Below are positions 23,366-34,447 of a stretch of 64,000 bases of DNA, in pieces. The translations under genes and the position numbers were made by a program. Location of the stretch: assembly GCA_009763385.1 (NCBI GenBank), contig VDCT01000284.1:1-64000 (forward strand), written 5' to 3'. The notes beneath the pieces were generated by a model. That model made no database searches. It worked only from the letters and a program-made list of their open reading frames with translations, and had not been told where the DNA came from. The DNA comes from Coix lacryma-jobi var. lacryma-jobi (lineage: Eukaryota > Streptophyta > Magnoliopsida > Poales > Poaceae). The first letter of the stretch is position 1. Each line of letters opens with the position of its first letter.

Positions 23366-24176
23366 TTATATATATTTTTCAAAGCCGACAGTTTGGATCG
23401 GCTGTTGGTCATCATCAAATACCTTGATGAAACATTCTTCATGTATCTTTCCATAGAAGCACTCCACCGTGTCGAAGTTCCAATCTTTAGGGTCAGAGTA
23501 TGCAATACTCACAGTTGAATCGACATGAATTACCTCTACGGTGTCCTCGATCCACTGTATCACATTTTGATGCATGGTAGATGGAACATAACAATTAGCA
23601 TGGATCCAATCTCTCCCAAGAAGCACGCAGTACGAACCCTTTGCATCAACTTTTGCTGCCAACTGTCAACTCAACACATACAACACCTTTAGTAGCCGAC
23701 ACATTCCCAGCGAAGTCTGTCAACCTCATATCAGTTTGAGTTGAGTCTTCTGTAGTCTTTCCAAGTTTTCTGAAGGTGGCATATGGCATCAAACTAACAG
23801 TTGTACCTCCATCAACCAACATCCTGCTTAGAGGCCTTCCATCGACAAACCCCTTCAAATATAATGCTTTTAGATGGGAATGCTTTTCAGGCTTCTGAAA
23901 TGTAGCTCCTTCTGCTTGATAAATCCACTGAGCTACTGTCTCTTCATCATCAGATTCCTCTTCTTGATCAGCAGCTCTGAACTCAGCAGGTAACATGAAC
24001 AGAGTGGATATATTAACCGATGGTTCTTTCTTATCGGCTATCTGCTTCACTTGCCAGACTTTGGGTCTCTTCTTATGATCTTCATTGTTCCTTAACCTCC
24101 GAACCCATCTCTTCTGGCTTCTAGTCAAACCACCTGGACACCATTGTCCCTCTTGCTAAGGATGATCTTGATCGGC
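23366..24176 (-). pseudogene. Gag-protease remnant of Tat-3 (retropepsin)
   Basis: On minus the frame reads WCPGGLTRSQKRWVRRLR, the gag/pro junction wording of Tat/Ogre-type elements. An acidic stretch, HSHLKALYLKGFVDGRPLSRM and the retropepsin box LVDGGTTVSLMPYATFRKLGK follow (active Asp kept, DGG in place of DTG/DSG, common in this lineage). After a frameshift near 23650 it continues as KGSYCVLLGRDWIHANCYVPS to a stop at 23366. A TAG at 24156-24158 interrupts the upstream part. RT is absent downstream. The chromovirus LTR at 24177 truncates the 5' side. Protease would process a Gag polyprotein. Confidence 0.7.
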
Positions 24177-27100
24177 TGTGACAGAACCGACCAATTTGTA
24201 CCAGATTAAGCACCGAATCGCTGCTTTCACAGAGACTACAAGTACTTAAGCTCGTACAAACCCGGTAGTCCGGAAATCTCGAAGGATTTCAAGTCATTCA
24301 ACTTTAACCAAGATCGTAATAGATTAGCGTACATGCCCACAAGGTACATTCAGTTCGCACATAGTTCAAATACATCGGAGTTCGATAGTTATTACAAACC
24401 ATAGTTTCGAATTCAAGCGGAAGCAACATAGTTTTGAAACACAAGTCCTTGGTTCACAATACGGTGCCATATGCCTGATCTGTCCACAAAAGCATCAGGA
24501 AAGATAAGGATTGACCATGCCCATGGTCTAGTCACTGCCCTCGACGGGATACAGACAGTTCTCGCAGTAGCCGAAGAAACACTGCCCATCTGCAACAACA
24601 AGGGATAGCACCCTGAGTACGAGAAGGTACTCAGCTAGACTTACCCGTCATAAACCAGAAATAATTGACACCAAGGATTATGCAAGGCTGTATCTGAGGT
24701 TGGCCACACTTACCTTTTTGCATAAAAGCATTTTATTATTAAATAGTCCTCATTAGAGCATTAGCAGTCACTTTTATGTAATCAGCCTGATTATCTAGAT
24801 TTGCACCTGATCTAGAGCAAACACTTGACTATTTATTCAAGCAAGAGTGACTATTTCATCAATAGCCTTTCAGATTCACCAACCACCATCATTAATTCCA
24901 TATATTACTACGGTAACACATGCTCAGTCAAGTTACTCACTAACCAGGAGCGATGGCGATTATAATCGATTCCTACCAGCTGGGGACAAAATGTCGCACA
25001 CTCGCCCGACACACCCTGCCAGGCGGCCGTTGGCGACCACTCAGGAGGTTCGAGAACCCAAATCGCGGGACGGCCATGGACCCTTCTACACCGAGGGTTA
25101 TCTCAATGCCAGGTCGCTCAAGCTATTAACTGCCCACGGTCATGCCAGGTCGATCAGGCCCTGCCTGCCCTCGGACCATGCCAGGTCGATCAGAATAGTT
25201 GCCCACGGTACATGTAAGGCCCTGGGTGTTAGGCGTCAACGTCTCCGTCACCGGCTCGAAACACCTTACTCGGCTTCACGGGAGGTACTCCGACCTACTC
25301 CGTTAAGTGATTGACGCGTTCAAAATGACTGAGGTGTGCCTTCGTCGGGTCCTAATCGACACAGACGGGAGACTACTAGCACACAGAACCCATGTCCTGC
25401 TGCTCCTACATCCCGCCCGGTCTCAGATTAATTATCACATGGTTATTTCCATGATAGCACCAGGCTAGTCATGATCAGTATCCACCTATATGCGGGAGAC
25501 AGGAAATCACCCGACTTTTACCGGTCTAAGCAGGGCTAAGCATATAATCGAGCCTAGACCTAACAGGGATCACAAGATAATATTTGCAGGTGGACAAGGA
25601 TAATTAATCAATGCAGCAACGGTATCACACAACTCCTATAACCTAATGCAACAATCATATCAGGTTAACTTGTAAACGGTAATTTGCAAACCGTAGGAGA
25701 AAATGCTCCGGGGCTTGCCTCGCTCGAAGTCGGCGGGGCGGTGATCACGGCACTCCGGCAGGTCCTCAGCGTCTCCTTCTGGGATCCCCTCCTCGGTTGT
25801 CTCCTCCTGACGCTGCTCCTCCGGCGTGCCTTGGGCTTCCACTACCGACCCTGCATGATGCGGTTCATGAATGAATAACATGAATGCACATGGGATGCAC
25901 GGTGATGCAACATGGAGTAACAATTCAGGAGATAAGCACATGTCATCTACTGCTACTCACTTATTTAATTTAACATACTACTTACTAAGTCTTGTTGTCA
26001 CCACATCAGAGTCTACTTAACGGGTTTATTACCCTCTAAATATTTGTAGAATTAAATCTAGTTAATTAGGCCTATAGCAGTAACCTATCCTAGGCAGCTT
26101 CATAAAAATCTATAAAAATTACTGGAGATTAATAGTACTTAATCTAACCCTCTGTCCAAATTTCATCCCATTTGGACCTAGACTCTATCCCCTATGAAAA
26201 AGACAAAATCTATCATGAACAGGTGCTTTGAACTACTCACCCTAGCAACAAGTGTCAAACAACAGATTTCTTATTTTTCTGCTGTGCTTCCTAGTACAAG
26301 AGCAATGTGCTTAAATTCTCAGGTTCATATTCCTCATATTTTAATTACTACAAAATAAACAAGGAAACGACATTTAACCATTTTAAAAGCTACTGTCAAA
26401 TTAATTCATAGAATAACCTCATATTGTATTTTTCTCTGAAACTACACATTCATACAAACCTAACAAAACTGGAATCACATTTTTCTGACTTATACATAAT
26501 TAGTTATGCATTTACCAAGTTATCAGCACTTTTCTAAATTAAAAGCATCTACACATAAAAGTATCACCAAGAATGCATTCAACAGTTTTCACTGATAGAT
26601 CTAAACATGCTTGACCTAACAAAATTTGTTTCACAGGATTTGGACATAAAATGAGCCTTGTAGGAATTTTTGAAGCCTTTACATGGATTCTGCAAACACA
26701 TTTAAAAGAAAACACAAACCTAATATACGGACTTCGGCCGAGGCACAGGACATGGCTTCGGCACACTCAGCGCGACTCGCCCGAGGCTTCGAGGCAAGGC
26801 TTCGGCGCCTTCAGCGCGATTCGGCTGAGGCCCGAGGCTCAGACCCATTTCTCCGATTCGCCCGAGGCACACTGACAGTCGAGGCTAACCTATTCAGTCG
26901 AGGCCACTGACTCAACCGAGACTAGCTGACTCAACCGAGGCTTACTTGGCTCGACTCGACCGAGGCTTACTTGGCTCGACTCGACCGAGGCTTACTTGGC
27001 TCGACTCAACTGAGGCTTACACAACCGACCCGATCGAGGCTCGAGGCGAAGGCTCGGTTCATCCGACTTACCGAGGCCTACGGCAACCAGGCTCTTCCCT

Positions 27101-28674
27101 TTTCTGCTAGTCGGGGCCCGCTGGTCAGGGCGACCAAGCTTCCGAGGCCAGGCTCGGCACGTTACCGCGCGAGGCCAGGCTCGGCAGTCAACGGCGGAGT
27201 TTGGCGCCGTGGTCGTTGACCGGCCCTAACTCGTCGACGGCGACACTTCGGGCGACACTGAGACCATCGTTGGGTGCGGGTTTACGAGACGAACACGACC
27301 GACTAACTGGCTGAGCCAGAGGGATACCGGAGCAAGCTCGACGGCGGCCATGGCGGAGCGGCGGCTCTGCGACTCGGCGGCGGAACTCTCCCCGGCGGCT
27401 TGCGACTCGGCAAGGCTAGCACTAGCCCACGCAAGACCTAAGCAACCTATTGGAGCAACTCCCAGGCTTCGGCATCCCCGGCATTGCCCGGCGCGATGCA
27501 CGGCGGCGGTCCATGACGGACACAGCGCGACTGGCCCGTGGTCCGGCGAGCTCAGGGCGCGAGAGGGGTCTCCATTTGACTCTAAGCTACTACGGCGGTA
27601 GAGAAGACTAGAACATGGCTCGGTTTGGGATGGCTTGGCCGGAGATGACCGGTCCACATGAAGGTCACGGTGGCGGCCATGGCGGAAGCTTGCGGATGGC
27701 GTCCGCTGTTCCGGCAGCTAGAGAGGAAGAGAGGTGAAACCAACTCTTACCGAAGAAAGAGGAGACCGAGACGGAGAGACTGGCGAAAGGAATCGAACGG
27801 CGGTGCGGCGAGCAGCGAGTAATCGCTCGCCGGAGTTCGGCAGCAAAGGCGGTTCGGGCTAACTGGAGAAGATGGTGGAGTGGCTGGCGCGCTGGTGAAC
27901 GAATGCTCTCTGGCTTGCAAGCGCAAGGCGGACGAAGGCAAAAGGAACAAGTGCCTGAGTGCGTCGCACCTGGCCAGTTCCCGTCGGGGGAACTCCCGAC
28001 CGGACGCGGCGGCGTCAGGCGTCGAGCTCCACGCGGCGGGCATGCACCGAGCTCCTGGGCGTCGTGGCGAGTTTGCAGAGAGCGAGGGGGTGACATGGCG
28101 CACGCGGCGCAAAACCGCGGGCGGCGATGCCGGTGGTTTTGCCGGCCAGCGAGGCGGTCTCGCGGCGGCGGCAGGCTCGGTCGGCGCGGAGGGAGCGGCG
28201 CACGCGCGGGGAGGAAGAGAGGGACTGACCGGTGGGGTCCACGGTCAAGATTAAACTAAAGAGGTTTTGTTTCAAACTTTGATGCTCTATAACTTCTAAA
28301 CTAGACCGAACTAGGAAAAGGTCCCAACAGCAAAGTTGCTTAGAATTTGGTAAGGAACAAATCATCCTTAAGGCTCCAGTCCAAATTCTGTTGTTTAAAA
28401 GAAATTTAGTGCTAAACCATTTTTCTAATGCAAGAAATCCTAACTAAAAAGCTTTTTCTGAGAAAGTGCTTTAAAGCAAAGTTGTTCCCCTCATCAAGAT
28501 CTACAACTTTGTTATAAGGCACTTGGTCAGAAACAGTAAGCATAACAAGGTTACACTAGAGACCAAACAAGGACTTAAGCCTTCAACAAACATATGCACA
28601 TGAAATGATGAGATGCTATGCTTATGCCATGCCAAATTATGCATTTAGGGATTGCTTAACACCGGGGTGTTACA
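24177..28674 (-). repeat. 3' LTR of Tekay-1
   Basis: 4498 bp, bounded TGTGACAGAACC and GGGGTGTTACA (+ view), matching 35241-39750 over its whole length. The 26.7-28.3 kb part is GC-rich and opens many false frames on both strands. It holds a 3 x 25-bp tandem repeat at 26936-27010. Confidence 0.92.
26936..27010. repeat. Tandem 25-bp repeat, three copies (3' LTR)
   Basis: Units 26936-26960, 26961-26985 and 26986-27010 begin CGAGGCTTACTTGGCTCGAC; the third has one A for G. It lies in a GAGGC/CTCGAC-rich tract. Confidence 0.9.
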
Positions 28675-28690
28675 GCCCTCCCCTCCTTAA
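28675..28690 (-). promoter_or_regulatory. Polypurine tract of Tekay-1
   Basis: On minus AAGGAGGGGAGGGC directly before the 3' LTR; position and composition fit a plus-strand primer. Confidence 0.75.
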
Positions 28691-28709
28691 AGGAATCTCG
28701 TCCCGAGAT

Positions 28710-31700
28710 TTAAGTTACTAACCATTTCTTAAAGAAGTGGGGATATACTTCTCTTAGATAGTCTTCTGTTTCCCAAGTGGCATCTCGATCATCTTGCTCA
28801 CTCCAAGATACCTTGTACTGCTTCACTATTCTTCCGCGAGTTATCCTTTCTTTTTCATCAAGCACTCGGTGCGGCTCTACTGAGTAAGTGAGGTCGGATT
28901 GTAACTTGATGTTGGCTGGTTGTACTTCCTCTTCTGGAACTCGAAGACATCTCTTCAATTGCGACACATGGAATACAGGGAATATAGCCTTCAAATGTTC
29001 AGGTAACTGTAGTTGATAAGCCACTTTTCCCCTCCTTTCCATTATCCTGTAGGGTCCCACAAACCTTGGCGCTAACTTTCTTTTCACGCCAAAACGTTTA
29101 ACTCCTTTCATGGGTGATACTTTCAAGTACACATAGTCACCTACTTTGAATTCAAGCGGCCTTCTTCGCTTATCGGCATAGCTCTTCTGTCGAGACTGGG
29201 CAGCGGCTATGTTTTGTTGGATTATTCTAACTTGTTCTTCTGCTTCCTTGACAAAATCATTTCCATAGTAACGACTTTCTCCTGATTCAACCCAACTTAT
29301 TGGTGTTCTGCATCTTCTGCCATACAGAGCTTCAAAAGGTGCCATCTGAATGCTTTCTTGATAACTATTGTTGTAAGCAAATTCTGCTAATGGCAACCAT
29401 TTCTCCCAAGAACCTTTTGCTGATAAAACACAGGCTCTTAACATATCCTCTAAAATCTGATTTACCCTTTCCGTTTGCCCTGAGGTCTGAGGATGGTAAG
29501 CTGAGCTATGGATTAACTTAGTACCTAACTCTTTTTGCAGTTTCTCCCAGAATGGTGCAGTAAACTGCGTTCCACGATCCGAAACTATGACCTTGGGTAT
29601 ACCATGTAATCGTACAATCTGATTGACATAGATCTCTGCATAGTCCGGTGCTCGATAACAAGATTTAACTGGTATGAAATGAGCGGTCTTGGTGAGACGA
29701 TCCACAATTACCCAAATCGAATCGTTTCCCTTCTGAGTGGTAGGCAAACCGGTGATAAAGTCCATACTCACTTCTTCCCACTTCCATTCAGGTATTGATA
29801 AAGGTTGAAGTGTTCCGGCTGGCTTCAGGTGAATAGCCTTCACCCGACAACACGTGTCGCATCTGGCTACATATGCGGCAATTTCCTTCTTCATTTTGGT
29901 CCACCAAAATCTTGGACGCAAATCTTGATACATCTTAGTGCTCCCGGGATGGATAGACAATTTAGAAAGGTGAGCCTCGTCCATGATCTGATTTTTCAGT
30001 TCCCTATTCTTGGGTACCACTAGGCGATTATCAAACCATAACACTCCCTTATCATCAACTCGGAAATGTTTTACGGGTTCAGTGGCAGCCCTTAGCTTTT
30101 CTTTGATATAGTAGATTCCCTTGTCTGTTTTCTGCCCTTCTAGAATCTGGTCAACTAAGGTGCTCTGCAACTCGATGTGACGCAAGATCACAGGGTGTAC
30201 GAGACTAAACTCGTCTTCTGGTTGTATCCTCAAGTTATTACAATGCGACTTCCGACTCAAAGCATCAGCAACCACATTTGCTTTTCCAGGGTGATAATGT
30301 ATCTGCAAATTGTAATCCTTAATCAATTCAAGCCATCTTCTCTGCCTCATATTCAACTCCGGTTGAGTGAAGATATACTTGAGACTCTTATGATCAGTGT
30401 ACATATTGCAGACATTTCCTAGCAATAGTGCCTCCAGATCTTCAGAGCGTGCACCACAGCAGCTAATTCCAAATCATGTGTAGGGTAATTTATCTCATGT
30501 TTTCTCAACTGTCGTGAAGCATAAGCAATCACTCTGCCTTCTTGCATAAGAACACACCCTAAACCAACTTTTGATGCGTCGCAGAAGACATCAAACGGCT
30601 TCTCGATATCTGGTTGAGCTAAGACAGGGGCAGTGGTTAACAGTTTCCGCAAGGTACAGAAAGCTGTTTCACACTTCTCTGTCCACTCAAACTTCTGATC
30701 CTTCTGAAGCAAACTTGTCATGGGCTTGGCAATTTTGGAGAAATCTGGAATGAAACGACGGTAATACCCTGCTAAACCGAGAAAACTCCGAATCTCCCCA
30801 ACTGAAGTTGGAGCTTCCCAGTCCATTACTTCTTGTACCTTGCTAGGGTCCACAGAGATTCCTTTCTCCGACAGGATGTGACCAAGGAATTGTACTTGCT
30901 TCATCCAAAATTCACATTTGCTAAACTTAGCATAAAGTTTATGCTCTCGTAGCCTTGTCAAAACGATCCTCAAATGTTTTGCATGGTCGTCCGGGCTCTC
31001 CGAATAAACCAAAATGTCATCAATGAATACCACTACAAACTTATCTAGTTCTGGCATGAATACCGAGTTCATCAAACTCATAAAGTAAGCCGGAGCATTT
31101 GTCAATCCAAAAGACATGACTAAATACTCGTATAGGCCATATCTGGTTGAAAAAGCAGTCTTTGGGATATCTTGTGGTCGGATTCTAATTTGATGATAAC
31201 CGGATCTCAAATCGATCTTGGAGAAAACTTTGGCTCTGGATAACTGGTCAAACAAAATATCTATCCGTGGCAACGGATATTTATTCTTAACAGTCACGGC
31301 ATTAAGCGGTCGATAATCCACACACATTCTCAAGGATTTGTCCTTCTTCTTAACAAACAAGGCTGGACATCCCCACTCTGACACACTAGGTTGAATGAAA
31401 CCCTTGTCCAAAAGTTCCTTAATCTGAGTCTTGAGTTCGGCTAATTCATTGGGCGGCATACGATAAGGTCTTCTCGAGATCGGTGCAGTCCCTGGTAACA
31501 ACTCAATGGTAAACTCTACAGCCCGCTTGGGCGGTAAACCCGGCAACTCATCTGGAAAGACATCTGGGAAATCCCGAACAACTGGAATTTTTGACAGGTC
31601 CTCTATAGATAAGGTGCAAGATAGATCAACAAAATCAGCCCCTCGAGGAAGAGAGATACGTAACTTGTTGTTCCTCCTTGGATCGGTCAAGGTAAGCGTC

Positions 31701-33103
31701 CTATCTGCAGTGTCTAACACTGCTTTCCACATACTCATCCAACTCATTCCTAGGACTACGTCCATACTGAGCCCTGGCAAAACTACTAAATTAGCCCCAA
31801 ACTTATGCCCTCCGATGTCGATGGTTGCATCACGTACCATCTGCCTAGACAACACACTGCTCCCCACAGAGCTTACGCGAAACCCATAATCCATTTCAGA
31901 CACCTCTTGATCATGCTTTTGTGCAAATGCTTTACTCATGAACGAATGCGATGATCCAGTATCAAACAAAACGACTGCAGGATGATGATTAACAAGGCAC
32001 ATACCAGCAGTCACGGGCTCTCCAGCACGAGCTTCTTCAGCGGTCATGTTGTGCAGGCGTGCGGGGTAATTGGCCTGTTGCTTCTTTGGGTAGGGACAAT
32101 ATCTTGCGAAGTGCCCCTCTTGGTTGCAGTTGTAGCATGGTCCCCGAACTATAGGTTTATTTCCTGAAGAACTGCCTTGACCTCCACGAGCCTGAGCGGC
32201 AGCTATCTTGTATGGCTTCTGATTGCGCTGAGCTTGTGGCTGATTCCTCTTCTGTGGCGGCCTAAAACGTGCCCCCGGCGCTGGTGGTCGATACTGATTT
32301 CGCTGAGCTGGTGGTCCTCTGGGTTGTGATGATCCTGATTCAAAGGTTCTCTTCCGGGCCTTGCTAGCAGCATGCTTGTTGTTATGATTCTCTTGAATTA
32401 GACAGTCACTTATGAAGTCATTGAAATTGGTACGAGAAGACGTACCCACTGACTTTCCCATCTTAGTGTTCAAGCCTCTCTTGAAACTAGCAATCTTCTT
32501 GGCATCTGTGTCAACGAAGTCTGGGATATAGCGAGCCAACGAGTTGAACAGATGATGATACTCTGTGATAGACCGAGTCCCTTGAGTCAGATTCATGAAC
32601 TCTGCCACTTTCATCTGGGTCAAGCCCGGCGGAATGAAATGACCTCGAACGGCAGCAGTAAACACTCTCCAAGTGATAGGAACATTGGCAGGATAGGTGG
32701 TACGATGATGTCCCCACCAAATCCCGGCTGGTCCCTGCAACTGGTGCGCGGCATATTCTGCTTTAAGCTCTTCTGTGAGCCTAAGCAAACGGAACTTCTG
32801 CTCCAGAGTATGCAGCCATTCTTCTGCCTCCAATGGTTCCATAGCTTCCTTGAAGATAGGCGGTTTAGTATCCAGGAAATCCTTGAAAGAACTATACTGG
32901 TTTGGCTCTTGGCGTTGGTGTCCTTGCGCCAAGTTCTCCCTCAGCAAAGCTTCAATATTGCGCTGACTTCCAAGAAATTGAGCAAAAAGTTGCTCAGCCG
33001 TTGGTGGTGGAGGAGGTGGTGGATTGCGGTTTTCTCTGGGGTCCTCATTTCCCCCACTACCGCCCGCTCCACTACGGGTTGTTGTCATCTGCATACACGA
33101 CAA
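28710..33103 (-). CDS. Gag-Pol of Tekay-1 (Gag, protease, RT, RNase H, integrase, chromodomain), one frameshift
   Basis: Start choices on minus are 33103 or, better, ATG 33088-33086 just after a splice-like CAG (MTTTRSG). Gag has ITEYHHLFNSLARYIPDF and a zinc knuckle CYNCNQEGHFARYC (about 32146-32105). Protease: VLFDTGSSHSFM (about 31975-31945). RT: CVDYRPLNAVT, SGYHQIRI and the active box FIDDILVYS (about 31035-31005). RNase H: FDVFCDASKVGLG and TDHKSLKYIF. Integrase: HLSKLSIHPG with CDTCC, VDRLTKTAHFIP, SDRGTQF, then QTERVNQILED (D,D,E). The C-terminus has GRIVKQYKVSWSEQDDRDATWE, a chromodomain. The frame breaks near 30425, where one T is missing in WRHYLLGN; the downstream frame is open to 28710. 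All catalytic residues seen are intact, so it may be functional if the indel is an error. Confidence 0.92.
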
Positions 33104-33427
33104 TAAGTGACCATTAGGCGAAGTTGCAACATTGTAGAGAACAATAAATCATACCCACTGGAATTATTCGGAAACAAATTCACCAAACAATTACAGAGGT
33201 ATAATAAATTTCGATCCACATCGCATCAACACATAATAAGATCGCTTAACACATCATGCAATAGATAACATAACATCCATAGTCTTGCCCAAACATATGG
33301 GACTTTTCAAGGTCTTACACCACATCACCTAGGTCCATACTCATGCTTACATCCAGCCCATAACAACAAAAGATCGGGCGTGCCAACATACGCAAAAGAT
33401 CTCTAGGTGCTAAGCATACGATCTAGA
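33104..33427 (-). other. Spacer between the H3-tail ORF and gag
   Basis: About 320 bp of non-coding leader. Minus reads GTATGCAG directly before the gag ATG at 33088 and a donor-like GATGTAAGC near 33350, compatible with splicing. Confidence 0.5.
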
Positions 33428-34447
33428 CTACTCTCTAGCGATCTCACCAACGTCACCGTCCTCACTAGACATATCTGAAGAACTACTAGAAGAACTACTC
33501 GGCTCCGGATCCTCCTGGGGAAAGATGGGGTTCCTCTCATTCTCCCTACGGTGGATCTCCTCGTGCAGACGATCGTTGTAGTCCTCCAAGTGATGGAGTT
33601 GGAGCTCCAGGTCTCCCACTCGCAACCTCAGCAACCTGTTCTCCTCTGAAACACGAATGCCCTCAACACAAACTCCTCGAAGCGCCTCCTCAGTCTCCCT
33701 CATGACCGAGGCCAAGAAAGTAGTCGACCCCTGCTGGATGGCAAGCTGATGAGCAGTCTCCTGCTCCCTCTGAAGTGCCTGGTCTCTCTCTACTGTCAAC
33801 TGAGCTAGCTGTGTAGTGAGGAGGTCTATCTCCGTAGTGTGCTCCTCCTGCCGGCGATGCTGTGCTGCAATCTCCTCGCTAAGAACATGGTCCAACTGCT
33901 CATAGCTGCGGGATAAACAGCCATAAGTAGCCATCAGAGCAGCCATAGCACTCCCTGCTGGTCCAGCACAATGCTCCCTCTCAAGAGAGCTAGCCTCAAG
34001 TACGGTAGCGCCTGACTGACGCCACACTGCCTGGTAAGGGTCTGTCGTCGGGAAGATACTAGCAGTAGCCTGGGCAACCACCTCCGGATGGTCCTCCATG
34101 ATGTCCCGAAGAGCGGTATAGGCAACCTGGTTGGCTGCATCCCAGGGGGTCCTCCCCTGCAAGGCAAACACCCGACGGCACCAGACGTGATCCTGGTCCT
34201 CACGGCTAGGCACGTCGACCTCCACCGTGTACACGTGGCGATCCTCTGACAACTGCACACGGTGCCAGTCGTACTGTGGCTCCTGGCCGTCCTGATATCC
34301 CACCAGGTGCAGAACTCTCCAAAGAATAGTGGGCATCCCGAACTCCTCTAGAAAGTCCTCTGATCCCTCATCAGTCCATGGCCCCAGCATGTAGTTAGGC
34401 CTCTTGCCTCCCGTGGACTTGCGAGCAGTGCGCTTGGTGCGTGCCAT
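33428..34447 (-). CDS. Extra ORF of Tekay-1 with a histone H3-like N-terminal tail
   Basis: 339 residues from ATG 34447-34445, the Met directly after TTCTTACAG. The frame is open 14 codons further upstream, but that start would bury the tail. Residues 1-15 are MARTKRTARKSTGGK; mature plant H3 starts ARTKQTARKSTGGKAPR. Equivalents of R2, T3, K4, R8, K9, S10, K14 are present; Q5 is Arg and A15 is Arg. There is no histone fold. Residues about 40-118 alternate strand-like segments with GRTPWDAANQVAYTALRDI, resembling the end of a dsRNA-binding domain (weak). Residues about 185-310 are a coiled coil (TTQLAQLTVERDQALQRE; RLLRLRVGDLELQLHHLEDY). The end is acidic with a run of eight Ser. It lies between 5' LTR and gag, same strand, undamaged. 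The function is unknown; mimicry of H3 is an inference. Confidence 0.85.
   Translation of the reverse strand: MARTKRTARKSTGGKRPNYMLGPWTDEGSEDFLEEFGMPTILWRVLHLVGYQDGQEPQYDWHRVQLSEDRHVYTVEVDVPSREDQDHVWCRRVFALQGRTPWDAANQVAYTALRDIMEDHPEVVAQATASIFPTTDPYQAVWRQSGATVLEASSLEREHCAGPAGSAMAALMATYGCLSRSYEQLDHVLSEEIAAQHRRQEEHTTEIDLLTTQLAQLTVERDQALQREQETAHQLAIQQGSTTFLASVMRETEEALRGVCVEGIRVSEENRLLRLRVGDLELQLHHLEDYNDRLHEEIHRRENERNPIFPQEDPEPSSSSSSSSDMSSEDGDVGEIARE

Larger units (their letters stand above)
15088..24176 (-). mobile_element. Probable non-autonomous Tat-like element carrying a plant mobile domain gene (Tat-3)
   Basis: Read on the minus strand: gag-protease remnant (24176-23366), spacer, two antisense genes (20151-22922 and 16962-19787 on +), a purine tract and a 3' LTR (16736-15088). 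RT, RNase H and integrase are absent. The words ATCGGCT/AGCCGAT recur from about 15.5 kb to the right boundary, in LTR, spacers and pro, which supports one unit. The right end is cut by the chromovirus at 24177, and its 5' LTR is not recognised in the window. Unit boundaries are inferred; an alternative is two or more unrelated fragments side by side. Confidence 0.55.

Noticed and set aside
24846..25314. 155-residue + frame, repeated at 35911-36375, as a conserved gene
   Set aside because: Its conservation is only that of the LTR pair; a one-base indel changes its end and no domain is seen.
26700..28260. Long GC-rich open frames on both strands as host genes (also at 37800-39340 and 59090-60200)
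   Set aside because: They lie entirely inside chromovirus LTRs, show low-complexity Arg/Ala/Pro residues and differ between the two LTRs by frameshifts.
33428..34447. A true histone H3 gene
   Set aside because: Only the first 15 residues resemble H3; the rest lacks the histone fold and has a coiled coil. The ORF lies inside a complete retrotransposon.
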